A stretch of DNA of 64,000 nt from positions 2,808,500 through 2,872,499 of the forward strand of contig VZTI01004400.1 of the NCBI GenBank assembly GCA_013397865.1, in the 5' to 3' direction. The first letter of the stretch is position 1. Each line of letters begins with the position of its first letter. Source of the DNA: Struthidea cinerea. Its lineage: Eukaryota > Chordata > Aves > Passeriformes > Corcoracidae. The notes under the pieces are model-generated. The model saw nothing but the letters and a program-made list of their open reading frames with translations. It was not told the DNA's origin and did no database searches. Positions 47,013-61,100 of the stretch are shown in pieces. A program made the translations under genes and the position numbers.

Positions 47013-49768
47013 TGGTCTGCATCCTTTGATTTCTGAATTTATACCTAAAATAAAATGAATGTAAAATTGTACATGGGTTTAGTGCTAGCAAGTAGTCCCA
47101 CTGGAAACTGCAAGATTACAATCTAATTTAGCCCTGCAGTACGCTCTGAGGGTATCTTGTCTAAGTATCCATAGTATAATCCAGAGTTATGACAAAACAA
47201 AACTGTCTTCTGGGCCTGAAGCATGGCTCTAGCTCGCCTGTGCTTACTGCAGCTCCCTATGAATAGAGGTGGATTTACTTTCTTTGCAGAAACCCACCTT
47301 TGGGGAGAGCTGGTGCACTTGAAGCTGTCGATTGCCCCGCCTTGAGCTGTTAACAGCACCCAGTGAGATTCTTGTCTCCCTGCCAGCAATTGCAAGGTGG
47401 ATGGTAAGGATGCAGAGAAACTGTCATCTGGGGAGTTATGCACCTTTGATGTCGCTTTTGCTCCACTTGTGGCACGGAGTTTCTGCACTGATGGCCAGGA
47501 TCCAAGTCCTTCTCAGGCTCATAACGAAGTACACTGCAAACAGAAATATTTGTACAGTGCCTTCCAGTGCTGCTCAAGGTAACTGAGATTACCATAAAAA
47601 GAAGACTAGTGTTGCTCATTTTTTGCAGTGTTTCCATGCCTGTACTAGATGACAGCCCTCCCCTTATTTTGGCAGTCTGTGTGATTTTCTTACTCAGATG
47701 CCAGGCTTATATACATAATATATAATAGTCTGTTTCCACTAAAACAAGCAATATTTGTCCAGCATTTATGGTGGTAGGTAGGCGTTGGGTTTTATGTCTG
47801 TGTTTGAGAAAATCAAGTCACTGCTATGCAGTAGAATATATTAAGCTCTTAAATATGTCTAAATTTCTGGAGTGCCTTCTGAATACACGGACTATGGAGG
47901 AAGGATGGGAAAGAAATTATTCAGTCACAGTTGACTGAGTTGGTTGGGGAAAATGGTAAATTTTTTAAAGAAGGGACTCATTGGCATGAGGCTGAAGGAT
48001 GTTCCCTTAAAAAAGAGACCCAAAATTCCTAGAAAACTTGCACCTTGGTCACTATGCAGCATATCATTGTAGTGTCCTTCAGCTCCAGTTGCAGCTAGTT
48101 AGAAGGACACTGACTAGCTGCCTTTGCTAAATGAAATTCCAGAGTGGATGTGTGAAAGGCAAGAGGTTAGTGAACAAGTCTCATAAAGAGAGAGCATAAA
48201 TATTCCTTTTTCCAAAGGCAAAACGGTAGGGTTGCATAGAAATTCCCTTGGATAATTGTAGAGGTTCCACCCATAAGGATGAGGAATGCAACTCTGTCTT
48301 CTGTCTCTAGCCAGGGAAGGAATTTTGTAGCTCTGTGAAAATCCCTGTTGTTGTAGCTGAGCTGACTGCCTGCAGCTGCCTTGGGTGGTTAGAAAAAGTA
48401 GGTTAACTCTACTTTGTACTGTACAGAATGGGCTACACTAAGTCTTACCTTTTGCAAAGAATAAATAATAAAACCCCCATTTCTTCTCAGCATGTTTAAA
48501 ATCTGCAGAAAAAAAATAAAAATTTCTACTTTGGTGTTTGTGTAATGCCTAGTTGGTGACTAAGGCACTCTGATGCCACAAAAAATTAAGGTAATTCTTC
48601 TTTCTTCTTTACTTAAGGAATCACTCATAAATGTTAGGATTCATCAAAATCTGTGATGGGTACTTAAGGAAATGTGTTGTCTGCCACATTTAGGGTAAAT
48701 CCAGTAGCAAATAAACATGCTATTAGAAAACATGTAATCTGCAAAGGAAAATTCTCCTCCAGTTATCTCCCTCCATACTTGAAAACCTTATCCTTGATTT
48801 ACTGCTCCTCCCTAGATCAAAAACACCCCACAAAACAAACCTAAAAACAGTGTCACAGAACAAAAATACCCCAACTATTAGTTAAAGAAATTGAAAATGG
48901 AAGTCCAAAGTAGGTCAGCTTTAACCAACTGACACAACTTCTAAGGTCAGGAAAAGCTTCAGTCATAGTTTTTGTTCCTTTGCTAGGGAAATTATTACAC
49001 AGTAATGTCTTGGGGCTGTGTGTTTGCTGGTGCTGCCAAGACAAGTAATTTCTGTGTGTGCTGTGAGGAGCGTTCCTTCTCTATCATATGACTACAAGAT
49101 GGACATAATGCTTCACAGTAACAGCACTGACTCACCCTGTGGTTTATGCCAACACGTAATGTCATTCATGCTTAATAAAACTGTAGGGTTCTGCTTTTCC
49201 ACCCACTTTTTAAAAATTTTTCTTGAAACCTACCACAGCACAAGAAAAGTTATGGCAGCTTGATATAAAATGTTTATTTTATATTCTCCATTCAAATATA
49301 TTTGACAGTATTCCTGAGAAAAATTTCTCTAAACAGCCACACACAGATGGCCAGCACACAACTGAATGACTGCAGCACTCTTTTCAGAGAAATAGGTGTA
49401 TCTGGTAATCTGGTTGTCTAGTCTTTTTGTTTGATGCAAAGTTCATTTGGAAATCACAGATTCATGCAAGCCAAAATCCCCCCCAAAACCCCTCCAGCTC
49501 AGATCAGCAAACTGACCCACTTCTGGTCTCCTCAGCTCAACCCCACCTTTGCACCAGCTGCCATGCTGCCTTTGAATGACTGATGTGAAGAGAGTCTGTT
49601 AAATATTGCAGGTAAAAACCTTATTAAAAAAATATTGAATCAAACATGTTTTTCTGCAATGCTGTAAGCCCAAACACAACAGCAGCAGTGCGGTAGCTAA
49701 TGAGAAATTCAATGCTGATGCACCTCAGTCCCCAGCTCCAAGATGTACTGGAGGAAGGCAAATGCCAG

Positions 49769-49794
49769 CTCTTAATGCCACCTCTTAATGCCAC
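49769..49794. repeat. 13-bp tandem duplication
   Basis: CTCTTAATGCCAC occurs twice in immediate succession without a mismatch, which suggests a recent slippage duplication. Confidence 0.9.
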
Positions 49795-52700
49795 ATTATG
49801 CCTTGCCCTACACACATGTCCAGAAGGATTTCACTCAGTTTGAGCAGTGAGCAGCTGTAATTCCAGCTCTCTCCCATCTAAGTAGAAGCAATGAGGAAAT
49901 TGAATGGGCGTGAGGATTGCATGGCTCACAGAACAGCAAGGGTGGGTGGACTGTGGTGGCTTTCTTCATGCTGTGCTGCCAACACACCTGAACAGCCACA
50001 GGAAATCCAGTGGCAAAACCCTGAAAATTGTAGTAGAGTGTGCAATTTTCGTGAACGGTGAGAATATAATATCTAGTGAAATTAGAGGTGTTCTGAATTT
50101 GGTTTTTATTGCAGTAAAAGAGAGTGGGGGGAGGGGGGGAAATGGTATTTTGCTCCTGTGTTCAGTTCCTGAAGTCTTATGCCTCAGCAGGGATATTGGA
50201 AATACACAAAATTTGGTGCATTCTGCTTTCTCCCAAATGGAACAAAATTATCATTCAGAAATATTTGTAGCAGTTCCAGGAATAAATTGTCTCTCTTATT
50301 GATTTAGCAATACCAAGGCAGTAGAAAATTCTCAGTTCTGTATGGAGGGAATTGTCCCAGTTTTCATTGTAGCAATGGAACTGAAATAGACAGTTCCAGT
50401 AAAATGTTATTTTATTAAAACCACTAAAATTGCACTTTTTAACTGTTTGTGTGTTAGTCCTTCTCCTCTTTTTGGCCAAAAAAAGTCACGTCTTTCAGTA
50501 ATATTGTTCTTCCAGTAAAATTAGTAAACTGTCTTCTCTGTGTAGTATCAGCTTGATTAACAGCTACCATACTCAAATGCATGACCCCCTTGCTCAGGCA
50601 GCCCTTTGGGAGAGTGTGGAGTGTGAATATAGCTGTGATAATGAGTGGCAGTCACACATTTGTGGCTGACTTTACCTCAATAATAGTATTTTTCTCTTTC
50701 TTTTTTTTTTTTTCCAATAAAAAAACCGTGAAAAACTTGAAACAACTAAGGATTTTTCATTGCTGGCTTTTAAGATGTACAAAGGATTCTGCCAGTATGT
50801 ATGATTGTTACAGAATATTCCTGCAAGAAACAGGACTACGTTGCTTTAAAGCCTTCTATGTTTAATATGTTTGTTTTGGACTCTCTTGTGCAAACTGTCA
50901 GAAGAAAAAGAAGAGACAGCATGTGTGTAATGTATAGTTTGATCATTCAAACATGGTGAAAAATGATATCTGCTCTCTGTAGATAGAAGCACGTTTTCAG
51001 CTAAAACAAACCTGTCTTCTGCTTTTTTGTTTGATGCGGAGAGAAAGAGTGCTGTTCTGGTTAGGATAGAGTACCTGAAATCAAGGAAGTTACTCTTCGT
51101 GCCTCTGACAGGCACTTCTCTGCCTGAATAGGTTACTAAACCTTTATATGCTTCAGTTTTTATTATTTGTAAAACACTTCTTATTTATTTCAGAAGGATA
51201 TACTGAGACTAAATAAACTAGGATTTGAAAAAGCTTATTTAGATCTCCAGTAAAAATACCGCAAATATGGGACACATAGTCTGTTTGGAAAAATAAGTTG
51301 GAAAGTAGAATGGAAGTAGGGAAAGTTTTTAAAGGGAGCTTTTAAATGGTTGTAAGATTTTTCTACTTATTCCTGGCTCATTTTTATCAGTGAAGCCTGG
51401 TAATAAAAACCAAAGCTGAATGTTGCAGTGGGAAGGAATGACACATGCTGTTTCCTCCTCTCTCGCACCCTTACAGTATTTGGCATTGCTGACAGGTACC
51501 TCAGGGTTTCGGAACAGAAGTTATTCAGAACTCCAAATACTGCACCGGGGTCATACTTGGCACTTGCTGTTCAGCTGTTCCCATGCAACAGGACCCTCTG
51601 CCAATGTCATTTGAAGATCCACAGTCAACGGCAAGGTGTGCAGCCCATGTTTGCTTTAGGTCCCATTGTTGTTCCTGGCTAACAAGGACAGAGGGAGAGC
51701 AGAAAGAAGTCCAGAGCTGTTTCACAAGGACTTGGATGCCTTGGGCAGGGAGTGCTGTTGCCTCTCTGAGATACCAACTGTCTTGGAGAGATCTGAGGCC
51801 CAGGGTTTCAGCTCAGATGGCCCATGGTGTAGTTGTTTGGCTTTCCCTGACTAAATGGTGTCTGAGCTAAATCATTTAGTACTTTGCTTAGGCTTCATGT
51901 CCTATTGCCATGAGTGTATTTAAAGGATCCCCATCCCTTTTCCAGCTATCACGTAAGGCAACGCACATACACATCTGTTGTATATACATGTCCAGATTTA
52001 TTTTCAGGTTTCTCATTTCAAGGCTTTCTTTTTTGTTCAGAGTTCTTCAACTTGAATGGTGCTTCATGTGAGTCATCCGTGTTGCACTCAGCTCATTACT
52101 CTCAGGGCCAAATAAGAGATGGCACCTGGCACACAGTAGAAAGAAAACCATGTACAAAGAAGTCACCATACTGGGAAGAAGCACTTGAAACCAAATGGTT
52201 GAATTATGTCCCTGTGGGTGGATGCTCTAGATAGATTCATAGAAGAGAAAAAACCAAAACCTTGCCCTACCTCAGCCTTATTGAGACCAGGCTAGGATTA
52301 CTCAGGTGCGTAACTGTTTGTTCAAAAGCATCACGTGTCATATAAATACTTCTAAATTTTTGAAGACTTGTTTTTTGCTCATAGAAACAAGTATACTCTA
52401 CCTAATATCTTAAAGTAGAAAAAAAATGCATCACCACAAACAGTTTTATATTAGCTTTAGGTATTGTTAGTTCTATTTAATATTAAGAGTCCATAGAAGT
52501 ATTTTGAAGACAAGCTACGTTAAGCTTGCTGACTGGCAATTGGAACAATCCATACTACGAATGGTGGGAAATTTCCAAGTGATCTAACTCAGCTTTTGTA
52601 ACTATGGTTGACATCACCTATGGGACTGGCAGCTAGATGAACTCACCAAGAGGTGAAGCTCTCCTCACCCAGCCAGCGACTGCAACTGCTGCCTGAAGAG

Positions 52701-52885
52701 CCCCTTTTATTCTTTGCTTGTATGTTAATCCCAGTCTATGTGCTTAGCTAGTGATCCTGACTGCTCACAGCATCAGGGTCTCACACAGATGACCTAGGAA
52801 AGAAAGAGGGAAAGAAATAGGCAGAACTGAAAGCCATGCAAAGCTCTCTCCTGTCACATCAGAACAACTGATGTTATGACAGATT

Positions 52886-53605
52886 TATAGAATCATAGAA
52901 TCATAAAATAATAAATACCCTGGATTGGAAGGGACCTTAAAGATCATCTCCTTCCAACCCTCCTGCCATGGGCAGGAGCACCTTCTACTAGACCACGTTC
53001 TTCAGGGCCTCATCCAACCCAGCCTTGAACACTTCCAGGGATGGGGCATCTACAGCCTCTCTGGGGAATCTGTTGTTGTGTCTTACCACCCTCAGAGTAT
53101 AGAATTTCTTTGTAATATCTAGTCTAAATCTATTATCTTTCAGTTTAACGTCATTACTCCTTGTCCTATCACTCCATGACCTTGTAAAAAATTCCTCAGC
53201 CTTCTTGAAGTCCTCTTTAGGTACTGGAAGGTGCAGTAAGGTTTCCCCAGAGCCTTCTCTTCTCCAGGCTCAACAAACAGCTCTCTCAGACTGTCTTCAG
53301 AGCAGAGGTGCTGCAGCCCTCTGATAATCTTCATGGCCTCCTCTGGACTCACTAAAACAGCTCAATGTCCTCAGTTTTGGGCCCCCAGAGCTGGATGCAG
53401 CATTCCAGGTGGGGTCTCATCAGAGCAGAGCAGAAGGGCAGAATCCCCTCCCTTGCCCTGCTGGCCATGCTGCTTTTGATGCATTTCAAAATAGGTTTGG
53501 CTTTCTGGGCTGTGAGTGCACATTGCCAGGTTGTGCTTAGCTTCTTATCCACCAACACCTCAAAGTTGTACTCCTCAGGCTGCTTTCAACCCCTTTTCCA
53601 TTCTC
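52886..53605 (-). mobile_element. CR1 LINE, antisense, about 720 bp, tail intact
   Basis: The plus strand begins with the reversed tail AGAATCATAGAATCATAA, then ATTGGAAGGGACCTTAAAGA. It continues through the 3' UTR into ORF2, ending near CCACCAACACCTCAAAG and CAGGCTGCTTTCAACC. On the minus strand 53558-53352 translates to the end of the CR1 reverse-transcriptase frame (C-A-L-T-A-Q-K-A, S-R-A-R-E-G-I-L-P, L-M-R-P-H-L-E-C-C). The following 53352-53140 frame holds K-I-I-R-G-L-Q-H-L, out of frame with the first. It is the best-preserved CR1 in the window. Confidence 0.96.
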
Positions 53606-56600
53606 TCTTTCCATTTAGCATACATCTTGCTGATTCCCATTAGCCACTGTAGGATTAGCAGAATATAAAGTTGCAGTATGAGCAACCAATAATTTGCAAA
53701 TAATCCAAGCCACTTGGTGCTACTGAATATCTCTTACATATTTATATGCTGTCTAAAATGTTCGATATCATTACTTACATTCTTTAGTATATCTGCATAC
53801 CTAAGATTATATAGATTATATGGTGTTGTTCCATATAGGAAGGAGCAGTCCATAATTCCTTCTGGGATCCACTCATCAGTTCATAGGTTATGGTAACATA
53901 TTCTGCATAACAGAGGCCAAAGGACCTCATCCAGTAATTTACTGTGTCTGAGCTGGCATGGGTTTTCAAGAAAGACCTAGTTCAGACTTTATCCCTCCCT
54001 ATACAAGTGATTTTATCAATTAATTAACCTCAGCAGTCATAATTTGTGCTGTGCTTCTAGTGAGCGTTTGTTTAATGTGTGTTTACATGCAGTGGAACAT
54101 GTGCCCTTTGGTTTGCTGTTTACTTGGGCTTTTTTTCCTAAACAAAAAACCACCTTCAATCAAAAATCCTTTACAACACAGCTTGTAATTCACCTCACAA
54201 CCTTCTTAATGGCATTTGCAACAACAGCATGGAGAGTTGCAGTTTTCTTTCTCTGAGCAACCTAAGGGAAAGCAGACACAGCTGGGGTGTGCAGGGCTGC
54301 CCTTAGCTGGAACAACGGGGATGTGCTGCCAGAGAAAACCATAGATATGCCACTCACCAAACTCCCAGGGCTCCCTCTGGCCCAGAAACATGACTTTTGC
54401 ACCAAAAAACAAGACAGAAGGCTCTGAGGCATGAGTATGTCTCACCACAGTATGGGGTCCATACCTTGTCAAGAGGCTTACCTGGGCCCAGAAGCTCAAA
54501 AATATTGCAGCAGTTTAGGCATCCTCTTGGCTACCCAAACACATTTTTTTTGAGACAAAATATTGCTCTACTTTGTGCTGGTTTCACTCAGCTAGTGCTC
54601 AGGGGAGCCCAAGTGACCATACTACATCTTCTTCCAAAAGTGCTACAGGAGAGTTATTTTTTCCTTTTGGCCAAATATGAACAAAAGTGAGGAAATCGTA
54701 TCCTTTCATATAGCCTTAACAGTGCTAAATATGTTCTCACCCGCTATGTATCTGTTCCATTTTTATGTAAATAGAATAGTTGTGATAGCATGGTACAACC
54801 CAAAGTTTATTTGAGGGCAAGGTTATGAAAGCAATGACTCTTTTTCCTCTGGGTAAGGAGGAGCCCGATAGTAGCCAAAAATTTCCAGAGATAAAGCATC
54901 TTATCTCAGCTACCTAGAACCTAATGCATCTGTATTTTTGAAGCCCAGAACACAAGCACACTGTATTTTGGGCAAATTGCATAGCTTGGCTAACATGTGT
55001 TTCCTACATTTTGTGCAGCTCAAACATATTTTTCAAAGGAAAAATACCTTATTAAAACAAAGCCCTTTCTATAATTTTAGGTGAGTTGTGTGGAATTCTT
55101 TAACCTAATTCCCCTCTAGATGGTTTTGACAATGGAAAAGTGTATGCCTGTACTATTTACAGAAGTTTGGTCTGTGATGAGAGAACAAAAAGTGCAGTAT
55201 AATTAGAGAGACATTGAGCAACACTGTGTAATAGATGAAGAGTTCTGACAACAAGATAGAGTTATCCCGTTATCCCTAGACCTTCTTTATTCACTGGAAG
55301 ATAATATGTAAGTGTGAAAATCAGATAAACATATCAGAAAACTATTAGCCAAGCCTTGGTAACAGTTGTACCATTGTAATTTCATGGTGCAATGACTTTG
55401 GTTGGGTTGTTTGTAAGTGTTTCTCCTCAATTTATTCCACACTATATTCCTCTAAACCGTGTTAGTGATCTATTTTCAAATCAAGTGAAACATTCCTCTG
55501 CTCACAAGACCTTTTCCTTCTTGATAAGAGAATTTAATAATGAAGAAAAATTATAATTTTCTGAGGCTTGGTTTGTTTATTATTTTTCTTGGTTTGGAAT
55601 GGCCAATTAAATAAAAAAAAAGAACTGTGGGAACTTAAAGATGTTATACAAAAATAATTTAGTACTTCATTGCATGTTCAGAGTTGCATATGACCACTGA
55701 TGAGTCATCCATGTTTTGGTATTGTGGTAAATTTGATTTAATCTTTCTAAAACTATCCCTGATAAAAAGACATCTGCTTCTCTTCACTGCTCTGACATTT
55801 TGTCTTGAATATATCCATTCATGGTAGACATTTACGGTTTCATATTCCTGTAACAGTCATTGGGAATTCAAAGGAATGCCCTTGCTTGCCCAAAGGGCAG
55901 GATTTAGTGAAAGCTGTGCGATAGATCAGAATTAGCCATTCACTTTTAGACCTTTGACTTCAGTGGGCTGAATTTGAAGCAAAGACTCATCTTTCTTAAC
56001 TCCTTTCTATTTGTGGCTATATCAAAGCCAGAGTTTTTTAAGACGTGTAGAAACAAAAGCAGAGGACTTTGTCCAAACTTTGAACAAAAATGCACATGTA
56101 GAGGGAAAAAGTGAGCCTAAGTATGGTGAAAGAGCAACAAGAACCAGAAAGGGGAACATCAAGGAAGGTATCTTTTCCCTGATCAGAGAGGTGACATCTC
56201 CTGAGAAAGTACATGTCTAGGAGTTAAGAAGACTTCAGAATAAGAGCTAGCTTAGCATTAGCAGTGAAATAAGTTATCAAAAAATCATTCTAATTTACAG
56301 GAATCTGCATTTACCCCAAATAATTAAAATGGATTAGGTAAATCTTAAAAAAAATGATTAAGAGGCCTTGTAGAATTAAGACAAAAAAGGAGTCTTCCTG
56401 TAATCCTGATTTTGTTATCATCTTACTCATAGAATAATTAGAAGAATAACTCGGTAACTTGAATGATGCAGTTCAGTATACAGTGAACTTAAAAGATAAC
56501 TTTTCTCCTGTTTAAAAGTTAATATGTGATAAGTGATGGTTGTCCACCTTAAGCCTTGCTGTCCATGATAATGAGTAGCCACAATTCCCTACCACTGATT

Positions 56601-58122
56601 TTCAGATGGCAAAACCATCGTATAGGAAATCACAACCAATAATAAAAATTAGCTTGCATTGGGCTACTGTCAATACCGTTCTGATCAGCAACAACATCTG
56701 TCACTGCTTTTTACTTTTATGACATCCAAATCTCCACTTGAAACTCATTGAAAGGATGTTAAGAAAGGAGGTTTAATTAAAAAATCTCATCCTAACCAAA
56801 AATATCAGTAAAACATTTTTGAGGCTCAGGGCTCAAATTGAGGGGGAGACTATTTCCTTCACTTCAAAACAAAGTAGATAGAGTCTAGTCTTGCTTATAC
56901 TGAAGTAACGACTTCATCATACAAAACAGGGAGAGAGAAATTAATTTTGTTTAATAGCTGTGGTTTCAGTTCTTTATGCTTCTGTTTCCTTAGAGACTTA
57001 CATGCTTGTAGATAGGCATACATTTTCTGATAAACATTGTACTTCCTTTGCTCTCACAGGTTGAGGTTTAAAAAGTGTTCATGCATTCCTTCATCTTTTG
57101 TTTTCCTTCAAGTGCTAATGAAAAAAGCAGGGCTGCAGCAATATCATATGCAGGATAAAAACAATAAAACTCTGACTTGGGATGTTCCTCACTAATTCCC
57201 TCGCCTAAATAAATGTATTGGCTATGATTATAACAGACCAAAACAATGATATTGGGAAACAAACTGAGCACACTCAACCGCTCCCAAATATTGATGTTGT
57301 TGTCACAAGTATTGTTACACCACGCTCTTTTTCTTAATTTCTGTATCTGTGACAATTCTTATACAACAAACATTGCCAAACAAACATGGTATCTCTAATG
57401 TTTTTAATGTGCTGTGGTAAGATAACAAGGCTGATATCCTTGGTCTGGTAGATTGTGTCAAGAACCTGCAAGATTTATCTTTCCAGCATGTCTGTATAAA
57501 CCTATTATTGGTTCATCTCAAAATCTTCAATGAATTGAACCTCACAGAACCGCTGCGAAATAGAAAACTCTCATAATTATCAATTTACGTATTTGGAAGT
57601 AAGCATCACAAGGAAGACTACTAAAATGTACCTGCACTCAGGAGCACATAAATTAGGTTTAGATGCCTAAGTCTTCCTAAAGTCACAGACCCCAATAACT
57701 ACAGCAACCCTCTGACTCAAAGCAGGGTGTGGGCCAGCAGCAAACCAATGAATGATTCATGGTCACCAAACTATCCTTTTGGGAAATGTTGTGGATCTGA
57801 TGATGATGAATCTTTTTTCTTTTTACCTTGTTGAAACCAGTTCTGTCTAATAATTGCCAAAGAGCACCTAGTCTACAGCATGGCAGCTATGTTACTGCGG
57901 GACAGTGGGAATTGGCACCTGCTCAGAGGATGGAATTGTTCTGAAGGAGACCTTTGCTTTAGGTCTTTCTTTCATTAATAACCCTGTAAAGATCATATTG
58001 TGGAAGTTCATTCTGATATCCTGTTCATTCAGTAGCAACCTCACATTTAAGTGATTGTTTAAAAGGGTGCAGAATAGGGAAATAAACCAGCATTGGTGTC
58101 AGTTTGTTTTATTTCATTAATG
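53606..58122. other. AT-rich sequence without a supported gene
   Basis: Frames such as 54206-54499 (minus) and 56011-56220 (plus) are open but have no paired splice sites or known motifs. I see no named repeat. Confidence 0.45.
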
Positions 58123-58136
58123 GTCACCATGGAAAC
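58123..58136 (+). promoter_or_regulatory. RFX X-box motif
   Basis: GTCACCATGGAAAC fits the RFX consensus (RYYNYY, 2-base spacer, RRNRAC) at every defined position. TTTCATTAATGG just upstream provides homeodomain-type ATTA cores. There is no CpG island or clear exon nearby, so a distal enhancer would be the likeliest role. This is motif evidence only. Confidence 0.5.
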
Positions 58137-61100
58137 AAAGTCACTGACCTATTTCTTTTCATACATACAAGTAAACACCAGCGTTTCCAATTTTCATACA
58201 CACCATCTTTCATGCCAGCAATTTACCTTACAGAATGTCCATAACGTACTGTCCTACTGATACTCACAGTTTTTCCCTACAGGACTTCTTTACCTTTTTG
58301 CCAATTTCCTTCACCAGGAAGGCAATGAAAACTTAATATTGTCATGATAATACCAGACCTCTTCTAGTTTCACTACACCTACACTTGCACATAGGTGCAG
58401 TGACTGTAAACCAGCACTCTAATAGCTGCATGACTAGATGTGCTTCAGCAGTCCCATCTGACTCATCAGATTAATTTCAGATTACTTCATTGTGCATCTT
58501 TTGAAAACACTGGTCAGTGTTACTACACAAGAACATCTATCTAATGACAAGCTAGGTGCCGTTGTGTGAACATCTTCTGCTTCCAGTGGACGAGGCCTCA
58601 ACTCTTACCTCCCCATCATGGCACTCTTTAAACAAATTATTACCTCTGACCTGGCTTGTGCTATACTGTTCAGAACCTGTGGATTCATTCTTCACTTGTT
58701 GCATTTGCATAATTTATCTGCACTGATTTATCTGCAGTTAGATAAGGTGTAGGTGTCAAGAACCCACAGGTGACTTTAACCAGCTGACACCCGAAGTGAG
58801 TGTGTACATGTAAGCACAGCGTGTGCCTACTCGCATAAGGATGATGATAATGGAGTTTGCAAGGAGCACTGCACAAACGTCAGGTTGGAGTGCCACTTCT
58901 CCTTTTATTACTGAGCACACAGTAACACCCTCTCCCTAAACCTCTTAAGCATTTACTGTGTATGTTGTGTGCGTGCAATGCGCTGTGGCCTTAAGGATAA
59001 TTACTCACATGTGTGGGAAGAGAGAGACAAATCATATGGAAATGCTGAAAAGTAAAACAATATGATATTTGCTACATTTTGGCCTCTGAAACGATGCCCC
59101 GTGCTTGTCTCATCTTCAGTTAAATAATCTAGCACATTAGCTGCACATTCTGGGCTAAATACACTGCTAGAGTAACTCTAGAGATGTAATGAATATACTT
59201 TCTTCTCCTTTAAGCAATGTAAATCCATGTAACACCATTGAATTTGATGGCATTACTCCAAGACTAAATAGATATAACTATGAACAGAATTATCTGACTG
59301 AACCAAGCTGTTCAGAAAGAAATCAAAGACGTGCCAGAGAGCAAGTGCCTTTCATTTTATTGCTCTGTGACAAGCCTGACTGATGTATCTTTCACAGGCA
59401 TTTTAGGTTTAAGTTAAAGGCATATGAAAATAGTTGTTTTAAGTCAAGTTCATCTACATCACTGCTCATAGCAGTCAGTATATGCATTTTACCTGACAGG
59501 GGAATTGAGTGTTGTCTAGGTCACTTTATAGGGAGGTTTGTTGGAATTTTTTTTTTTTTTTGGCTGCTATTATTTATGCAATCTACCAGGCAAATGTGGT
59601 TACATTTTCCTAGGTCCCATTGCCCAAATTTACTTAAACTGCTTCATAAACAGAATTTAAACATGCCTTAGCTAGTGCTTGTGATAGATTAAACTTTTCC
59701 TCTACTACGCTTCCAAAACTTCTGTTCCAGCTGAGGGCACTGACCTTGCAAATAAATAAAACATGTTTTGTTTCGGTGCTCTGTATCTATCTCAGTGGCC
59801 TGCAATCTTTCAAACTTTCCTTCCCTCCTCCTTCTCTTGGGTCCTGCCATTTCCCACTGACGAGAGGGACACAGAAGCTTCCTTATTGGGTAACATTGGG
59901 CAAGTTTAAGCGCTGCTGTCCACTGAAGGGAGATTTCTGTAGCGACGTCGGACAGTTTTTACAACGGCAGCCTGAGGAGCCTGAGCTCAGCAATCAACAG
60001 CTGGGGGATTAAACAGGAAGAGGAAAAACAATAAGAAAAAACCCCCAACAACAACTGCTTGAGTCTTTGATACACTCAGATGATTTTTGTTATCTCAAAT
60101 CACTGGAATATAAAGTCAGGGGACTTTCTCCTCATTTTCATTTTAGTATTGGCAGTATCTCAGACCAGAGCTGCTACCACTGTGATTTTATTTTTCATAT
60201 TAAAACCTTTTTTTAAAGCTTATTTGATATTTTCATCTTTCAGTTGGCCAGGGATACAGTATGTTGGGGCTCATAAGGGATGGTTACTCTTCCGTGCCAA
60301 GCAGAGCTCAGCTGTAGTGTGTTGGCAGCACAGGGTCCCTGCATGGACTGAAAATCCATTGAGAATACAGATTCAAAAACAGTGCCCTTTTACTTCATAC
60401 CACCAGTTCTTTATGTATTTAGGGTTTTTTTTGGTTATTGTTTATTTTGTACTTTGTTTATTTCAATAACAAAAATTAATTCACACTACATCAGGATTCC
60501 ATAGTCCACTAATACTCCCAGATTAATGGAATCAGTGGTGATAGTTGCATAATTAGTTTTCCAAAGTAAAAGCACCCTAAAAAGTTCATTGTTTTCCAGG
60601 AGACTGCATGGGGAACCCAGAGTATTCTACAGCCTACCTCAGAGCAGAGATGAGTGAAATTTTAGCTGTAGGAGTTAATAAGTTTCAGAAACAGCTTGGT
60701 TTTTTTGTCAGGTGGAGTTTGCAAAAGGATGCTAAAGTAAATGAAATTAAAACAGGATAAAATAGCCTTTCTTTGATCATGATGCTAAATTTGATACAGT
60801 AACTACCCACATAAACACAGAATCTTAAAAATACTAAATATAGGCATTGTTGAGAGAAGTAATTTCAGAGACAGTGAAAGAAAAGTCCAGGTCAGAGAGA
60901 GGGTATGCATAGCAATACTATCTCTTTAGAAATATACTCTCCCTCTGGTTTTGGCCACACTCCAAAAGTCTACTTCTGAGACATCCCAAACAATGGAGAT
61001 GTTATAATGAGAACCTGTGGAACAGTGTCCTGCATCGTACTGATGGTTTATAAAACAGTGGTTTGTCTCTGTTCTAATCATTCCACATAAATAAAATTAA

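Larger units (their letters stand above)
45564..52885. other. AT-rich sequence without a supported gene
   Basis: Contains the 13-bp-arm hairpin at 46981-47012, a 13-bp tandem duplication at 49769-49794 and a G-rich run at about 50124-50139. The minus-strand frame 47123-47488 (121 codons) and the plus-strand frames near 51420-52234 lack recognisable motifs. Confidence 0.45.

Noticed and set aside
47123..47488. 121-codon minus-strand frame
   Set aside because: No domain, no homologous family recognised, no clear acceptor or donor pairing.
55261..55276. GTTATCCCGTTATCCC, resembling part of a homing-endonuclease site
   Set aside because: Three mismatches to the 18-bp I-SceI site when extended; simply an 8-bp direct duplication.
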